A DNA stretch of 64,000 nucleotides from Azadirachta indica. Lineage: Eukaryota > Streptophyta > Magnoliopsida > Sapindales > Meliaceae. A program made the position numbers and the translations under genes. The notes beneath the pieces were generated by a model. The model worked only from the letters and a program-made list of their open reading frames with translations, searched no databases and was not told the origin of the DNA. The stretch spans positions 11,085,269-11,149,268 of the forward strand of contig CM040440.1 in the NCBI GenBank assembly GCA_022749755.1, in the 5' to 3' direction. The stretch's first letter is position 1, and each line of letters begins with the position of its first letter. Positions 58,649 through 64,000 of this stretch are shown here, one piece after another.

Positions 58649-61637
58649 TAATACGTAACCATGCAACCCGCAAGTATACAGGATCGTAAAAGTAGTAAAG
58701 TGATAAAAAGGTTATCATACACACGAGGGCTGAGTTTTTAAAATTTTTAAACTCAGTAATCGAATTATGCTAGAATAATTTTATCTAGGCACATGATAAT
58801 AGATTCAACAAAAAAAATTAAAATAAAAATATAAAAACAACTAAATTAATTAATAGAACCTAGAAATAATAAATTAAAGCTAATAGAGTGAGTTGTTAGC
58901 CTTAAGGCTCATAACCCATTGTTTTGATGATAATAAACATTGATATTTTTTACCAACCACATTCTTTTTATAGCATTTATTCTTATATTTTTAGCATAAA
59001 GAATTCGGAAAGCAAATGTGAAGATTCAAAGAACATTCAAAATAATGGCATTTAAGAAAAGCATGATAGAACCTTTTAAGCAAATTGAAGAATAAAGTCA
59101 CAAGTTTAATATTTTATTTTATACTATTTGTGTATGCTTGTGTTTGTATGTGTGTATAATAATTGTGTTAAACTCAAGATTTTTCAACAATAAATGTTTT
59201 AAGTTTTAAAAATTGGACTAAAATATAAGTTTTTAAAACCTGAAATATAGAGCAAAACGCAAGATTTTGAAACCCTAAAAATAGACCAAAATGCAAACTT
59301 TTCAAAGTTTCGAAAAACCAAGTTACTGTTTATGAATTGAGTTAGATTGATTCAACTGAACTAGTGGATTGGTCAACTAAACCAAATCGATCAATCAACC
59401 GAACCTGAGGCAGGATGCCTTTTTGAATCGGTTGACCAAACAAAAACTGATGGTTAACTAAACCAAACCAATTGGTCAACCTGACATCCCAAAATGGTCT
59501 ATCAAAGTTTTGCATTTTGGCTTGTCTCTTTGATTTTTGTCATCTGGTCAATTGACTTCACCTTTTCAGTCAATCAAACTTCGCAAAAAATTGAATTTCT
59601 AAGTCTACAATGGCTAATAACAGCTAGTTTTTGGGTTAAACTGTAAATATAAGTCATTTTATTCATTGGAAGAGATTTTGAACATTTATTAAAGATCCTA
59701 AGAGTCTATACACATCATTTAAACTTCAAAATCATATCTTGAGCTTACGAATTGCCACATTCATCTTCTATACACCTTGTTCTTTCATTTTTAAATTCTT
59801 TTGAGAGTGTAAACATTGTTACTACTTTTATTCTACTTGAAATTGAGTGAAAGAAGTGGGTTTTTCACTTAGGTTATAAATTGAGTAATTTGGTGAGGAA
59901 TCACTTGTATTGAGATTGTGATTGAGTGTTTGAGGTAAGCAAACACTTACAAGGTCTAAGAGTACCCAGAAATTCTCTTGGTTGTATTTGCATAAGTCTT
60001 GGGATGCCTAAGACTTGGTTAGTGAAATCCTCAAGCAGGTTAGCTTGGAAGCGTGGATGTAGGCTAGAGTTTACCGGACCACGTAAAAACCATTGTGTTT
60101 GATCTCTCTCCCTATACTCTTAATTAGTGTTATGTTTATATTTATTATACATATTTCTCTCACATACTTGAAACTTAATTTGTTGACATTTAGATATTGG
60201 TACTTAGGATTGTGTGTTGAATTTATTGTATTACACTATAGAAGGATTTGAATTGTTTAATGTTGGTTATTGGGTTGTTTTAAAAGTGTTAAAATCCTTA
60301 AAAACTCAATTCACCTCGTTCTTGGGTTGCTTAGTGGTATTTTATGAGAATGTGAAATTGATATACAAATGGTCCTAAAATCTCTATTTCACCTAACCTT
60401 CCCATGATTCTTTTAATTGGGAATGTATAATGCTTTCATTTCTAATGCACTAATCGTTGGTTCTAATTAACCTAATTCCCTCTCCTGAGTGTTAAAATAA
60501 GTCTTATGCATAATTAACTCAGTCAATATCCGTATGTAACTTAATTAACTACACATTCTTTTAGCCTAACTTGTTACTAACCCCTAAAAATTCACTCACC
60601 TCCTAGTTACTTAATTTCTAATGTTAATATGATTATCTACATACTAAGGTCCTTCCAAACTATCAGTGCTCTAAATTCTATTTTTCAACTCCCATGAACA
60701 AATTAGACGATCCCATGATTAATCAAACAATTCATCAAGCAACAAATTATTAGCATTAAATGCAAGGAAAACACAAGTAATTATAAATTAATGACATTAA
60801 CAAATTCTACAATTAATCAAAACATGGTTTAGTTAGGTTACGTCAAGATCCTAAAATATAACAATTTAGTCAACATATCAATAATCAACATCAAGTTCAT
60901 CATGAAATTCATAATCCTTAAAATAATTCAACAAATAAAAATTCAAATGAAATTCAAAAAGACAATAATAGAGTTTAAGGAAATAGAGTAGTGATGAAGG
61001 GCTTCAACAATCCTTCTTTAAGTCTTCTCTCAAAGCCTTCAAGTTGATGAAATCCACCCTTCTCTCTCTGCAATTTCTCTTTTTGTTCTGACCTCTCTTT
61101 CTAAAACCTAAACTTTCCGAGTCTAGATGGTGGCTAATGATTAGGAATGAATAAAACTTAGGACTACACAAAATCTAGTCATCCATAACCGATCTAATGG
61201 TTGAAAATGAGCCAACAACATCACCTTCGTTATGCGTCACACATGCACAAGCTCTTGGTAGTCCGTTGCATAAGCCATAAGCCTCGTTTGATGCAAAGGG
61301 AGCGCGCACAAGGTTGGTAAGCACGAGGTTGTTGTGCATGTGCGCCACTCTCTTAGCCTTCTTCTGTGATGCTCATAACATATCAATTTGAAGCCAAGTA
61401 TATCTAGTTTGTAACACAATAAACGGGATAAAATTTCGATGAAGCTATATTCATTTGCATAACTCACACTCAACACTAGAATTTCCCCTCCTATCCAAAC
61501 TTATTTCGCCTCAAATCAATGTTTTCTTACCTTCTTGTGTAAGAACACAATTTCATTAGTAATAACATAGCTCGAAGATTTTTGCACATATTTAAACCCG
61601 AAGATCAATAATTAATAAGCAAAATACTCACTCATCA
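58649..61637 (-). repeat. 5' LTR of the Athila-like element, split by an insertion
   Basis: Two parts, 58649-58893 and 60344-61637, are collinear with the uninterrupted 3' LTR at 52766-54320. The right edge CTCATCA (61637) is the LTR start on minus. The terminal CA has become TA at the primer-site end. Confidence 0.8.
58894..60343. mobile_element. LTR-like insertion nested in the 5' LTR, probably a solo LTR
   Basis: 1450 bp absent from the other LTR copy. It starts TGTTAGCC, with CATTGTTTTGATGATAATAA shortly after, contains CCACGTAAAAACCATTGTG near 60079, and ends with CAATTCACCTCGTTCTTGGG near 60307 and TGGTATTTTA. These are features I associate with long LTRs of copia (Sirevirus-like) elements. 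The flanks TGAGT (58889-58893) and TGAGA (60344-60348) look like a 5-bp target duplication with one later change; the 3' LTR has TGAGT at the empty site. No coding domain is inside. Class is inferred. Confidence 0.65.
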
Positions 61638-63056
61638 CCTATTTATAAACTCTCTCCCTCAACTGAATACACTTCAGTTTCTGTTCGACATGCATGAGGT
61701 TTATATTTCAAAATTTATTGGCGTGTGTTTTTATATAATTTTTAATATCTATTATATGATGTTTCTTATTTGTCATTTTCTAGGATAAAATGCTGCTCTC
61801 GTTTTGCGAGTTACTTAAGCTAAGGCTTTTACCCTTTAAAGTTAACAGGCCAAATAATAAAAACCCTTTTAAATTGACAGACTAGATAGATTTACCTATT
61901 TAGAGAATGAGAAATCTACCGAACAAAAAGAAAAAGCAAACAAAACTTTATTATAACATACCATTGACCCCTTTTGAGTCTTTATTGGAGTATGCAGGAG
62001 GAGATCGATGCATTTTTGGAGCAAATGTTTTAGTTAATTGAATCTGAGTGAAATGATCATAAAAGCCGATGCAACCATATAAATTTCCAAGAGTATTTTG
62101 AGAATCTTAAAACTCGCAATGACTAGTCTAGTTTCTGGTATGAATAAAATTTGTTTCACTTCGTGTTGATTCAATCAATCTAACCAAATCAAATTAGTTG
62201 AATTTTATTATGATTTTCATAATTTTTTTAGATATATATATATATTTTTTTTTATATGTAGTGAACCTATCCTTAAATTGAACCGATATAAATTTACTAG
62301 TTTGAAAATAGATCATCTTGTGTGAAATTTTTTCATATACATATTTTTTTAGATGAATGTTACATAATTTATATCATTAATGTTTATGTCTTTACCATTT
62401 TTAATATTTGATGTGATTTGGATTTATAAAAAGATATTTTAAAATATGAACATATTTAAATTTGACAAAACATATCTTTCTAACAAGTCAAAGAAAAAAA
62501 ATTAGAGTATGTTAATGGAATTGAATTAGCGTGAAACTAATATTACATGTAATTTGATTATGATAATTGCGATATGGGATCGTTAATGCCAAAGAATTCA
62601 TTACTTTACATTTCAACAAATCTATTAGTCGACTAGCCAGATAATTATCATTAATAAAGAATGGATGGTGAATATTTTTATTTTAATTCAAAAAACCACA
62701 ATACATGACGTATTGGTACCAAACTTTTCATTTAGAATTTTTCCTATCATTAACTTATATGGTATCATAACGTGTGTAAATTTAAAAATATTTGTCATTT
62801 TTTAAAAGACTGTCTTACTCTGAACATATATTCTTTCTATTTTTTGAGATATCATCATATCAAATATATTTTTAGACCATTTAAATTTAAAAATAATTTT
62901 TAAATTCTATATAAATATATTTTTGAATATTAAAAATACAACTTAAATTTTAAATTGTATTCTAATTTTTAAAAATAGTGTTTAAAGCATAAATTAAACA
63001 TGTAAGATTACACCAAACGCCAAAATAATATTGTAATTATCCCTGTATATAATCAG
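61638..63056. other. Intergenic, no gene seen
   Basis: AT-rich stretch right of the Athila-like element. A short TA/T-rich run is near 62230. Nothing recognised. Confidence 0.45.
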
Positions 63057-63110
63057 CTTCAACAAGAACTTGATGAACGTACCCCCGACATGGAGATGGT
63101 AGCAACCTGA
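63057..63110 (+). other. Candidate terminal exon fragment
   Basis: An AG-preceded (AATCAG) open stretch of 17 codons reads LQQELDERTPDMEMVAT and stops. Its composition is unlike the AT-rich neighbourhood and looks protein-coding, but no upstream exon was found. It may be a relict of a host gene or chance. I do not assign a function. Confidence 0.2.
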
Positions 63111-63920
63111 ACCGGCATAAAAAAGAGAACATATATGATATTCAGTATACTATATCTTTTCTATCATGCTCATTTCTAATTTAATATAAGTTTATATATA
63201 AAGCAGGGTCTAAAATATATAAAATAATATGTTCAAAAGTAATATGATGCCATTGAAATAATAAGATTTATTAATATCTTAGCAGAAAAATGGTGTTTCA
63301 TGAAAAAATAAATAAGTATTATGATTGTGTCTATTACCATATTTTCTTATTATATTCCATGCATATCAAGTAAACTGTAACACAAACATATTGAAAACGG
63401 AAATGTATATTTAATTAATAAAAATTTGCAATTTAAGTTATAAAAATAAAAATATACATATATATGTACTAACGTTGCAATGTTTTATAATGCACATGTC
63501 TACTAAGAGTTTACATCATTACTGTTATAACATCTCAGAAATCCTATTCACAATGCATAAGAATTCTGCTCCCATTAAAAAGATAATCTTTCCCACGCAA
63601 ATGGTGGGAGAAGCGTCATGCCCTCTTTTTGGAGGAGACGAGCCCTTTTCACCCCACCCGGCCACTTGTTGGGTGGGCCTTTGCAATTACGTTAGGGTGG
63701 AATAAATTTGGGTAAAAATCTAGAGGCCCAAATCCCTAGTCTGCTAACAATGGATACAAATGGACCCTAAGTAATTTACAGCAAAGAGACCACATAAGAA
63801 TGAACAAGCCCAAATCTTATGCGGCTCAATGAAGGAAATACAGTCTAATCTCCAGTCTGAGAAATTGTTCAAACATTATTTATTAAGACAGAAATTGTGG
63901 CTTGCGACGATAATCAACAC
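63111..63920. other. Intergenic, no gene seen
   Basis: AT-rich to about 63560, then a GC-richer stretch (63590-63720) with GGGTGGGCC-type and CCCACCC-type motifs. It could be the 3' region of the gene that may begin at the window edge. Confidence 0.35.
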
Positions 63921-63923
63921 TTC

Positions 63924-64000
63924 TTAATCGGAAGAAGAAGATAAAAGCATTGCAATAACATCAATAATAGAACCGTTCTGAGCCCTCTCCTCTTTCCTCA
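63924..64000 (-). CDS. Possible C-terminal end of a host gene running off the window
   Basis: On minus, an open frame enters from beyond the window edge and ends at the stop 63924-63926, reading RKEERAQNGSIIDVIAMLLS then SSSD. The composition looks coding, in contrast to the flank. Only 25 codons are visible, so the product cannot be named and the call may be chance. Confidence 0.3.
   Translation of the reverse strand, partial: RKEERAQNGSIIDVIAMLLSSSSD

Larger units (their letters stand above)
52766..61637 (-). mobile_element. Athila-like Ty3/gypsy element, internally deleted, with nested insertion
   Basis: A minus-strand element with a 5' LTR at 58649-61637 (split by an insertion), primer-binding site, gag, protease, an integrase C-terminal remnant, a long untranslated stretch, polypurine tract, and a 3' LTR at 52766-54320. 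The flanks CATAT (52761-52765) and CCTAT (61638-61642) agree at four of five bases and may be the target duplication. The tRNA-Asp-like primer site and the gag wording place it near the Athila lineage. Reverse transcriptase, RNase H and the integrase core are missing. Confidence 0.8.

Noticed and set aside
1..64000. tRNA, rRNA and CRISPR arrays
   Set aside because: No cloverleaf, rRNA or spaced-repeat structure was found; tRNA-like pieces at 8599, 15240, 34679 and 58625 are retroelement primer-binding sites.

Overview
This window is AT-rich plant nuclear DNA, most likely from a eudicot; I cannot name the species. It shows plant Ty1/copia, Ty3/gypsy, CACTA, LINE and hAT-type mobile elements in many states of decay. 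Two intron-less genes for secreted glycine-rich proteins are the only host genes I recognise with confidence. No rRNA, tRNA, CRISPR or bacterial-type feature was seen.

Layout. 1-1.2 kb holds a ~227-bp tandem duplication. 1.2-4.6 kb is a decayed CACTA (TNP2) transposase on +. 6.1-7.3 kb is a broken gypsy LTR. 7.8-8.7 kb is a very short copia-type LTR element, followed by a copia RT/RNase H fragment to about 10.1 kb. 11.1-12.3 kb is glycine-rich protein gene 1 (minus). 15.0-18.2 kb is a decayed copia element, 18.4-19.6 kb a LINE reverse-transcriptase remnant, and 19.9-23.4 kb another copia pol. 23.4-30.6 kb is a CACTA element with matching ends and a CCT target duplication; it carries a TNPA-like pseudogene and a nested solo LTR with its own TTAAG duplication. 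32.2-33.0 kb is glycine-rich gene 2 (minus), frameshifted just after the signal peptide. 33.9-35.0 kb is a complete, very young GC-rich TRIM element. 37.1-41.7 kb is a second TNP2 CACTA remnant (minus), split by a hAT-type MITE with an 8-bp duplication. 41.7-50.5 kb is mostly structureless, with a ~171-bp tandem duplication at 48.5 kb. 50.5-52.0 kb is a solo gypsy LTR. 52.8-61.6 kb is an Athila-like gypsy element (minus) with both LTRs, gag, protease and the integrase tail, but without reverse transcriptase or the integrase core; its 5' LTR is split by another LTR-like insertion. The last kilobase may hold ends of flanking host genes.

How it fits together. The two glycine-rich genes are paralogues about 20 kb apart on the same strand. 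They share signal-peptide and C-terminal sequence and a nearly identical core promoter (TATA box plus a GGACCCCAAT-containing block). They look like an old tandem pair pushed apart by element insertions. The other elements give a relative insertion history: the copia and LINE layers are oldest, then CACTA, then solo LTR, MITE and nested LTR, and finally the TRIM, whose LTRs differ at one base.
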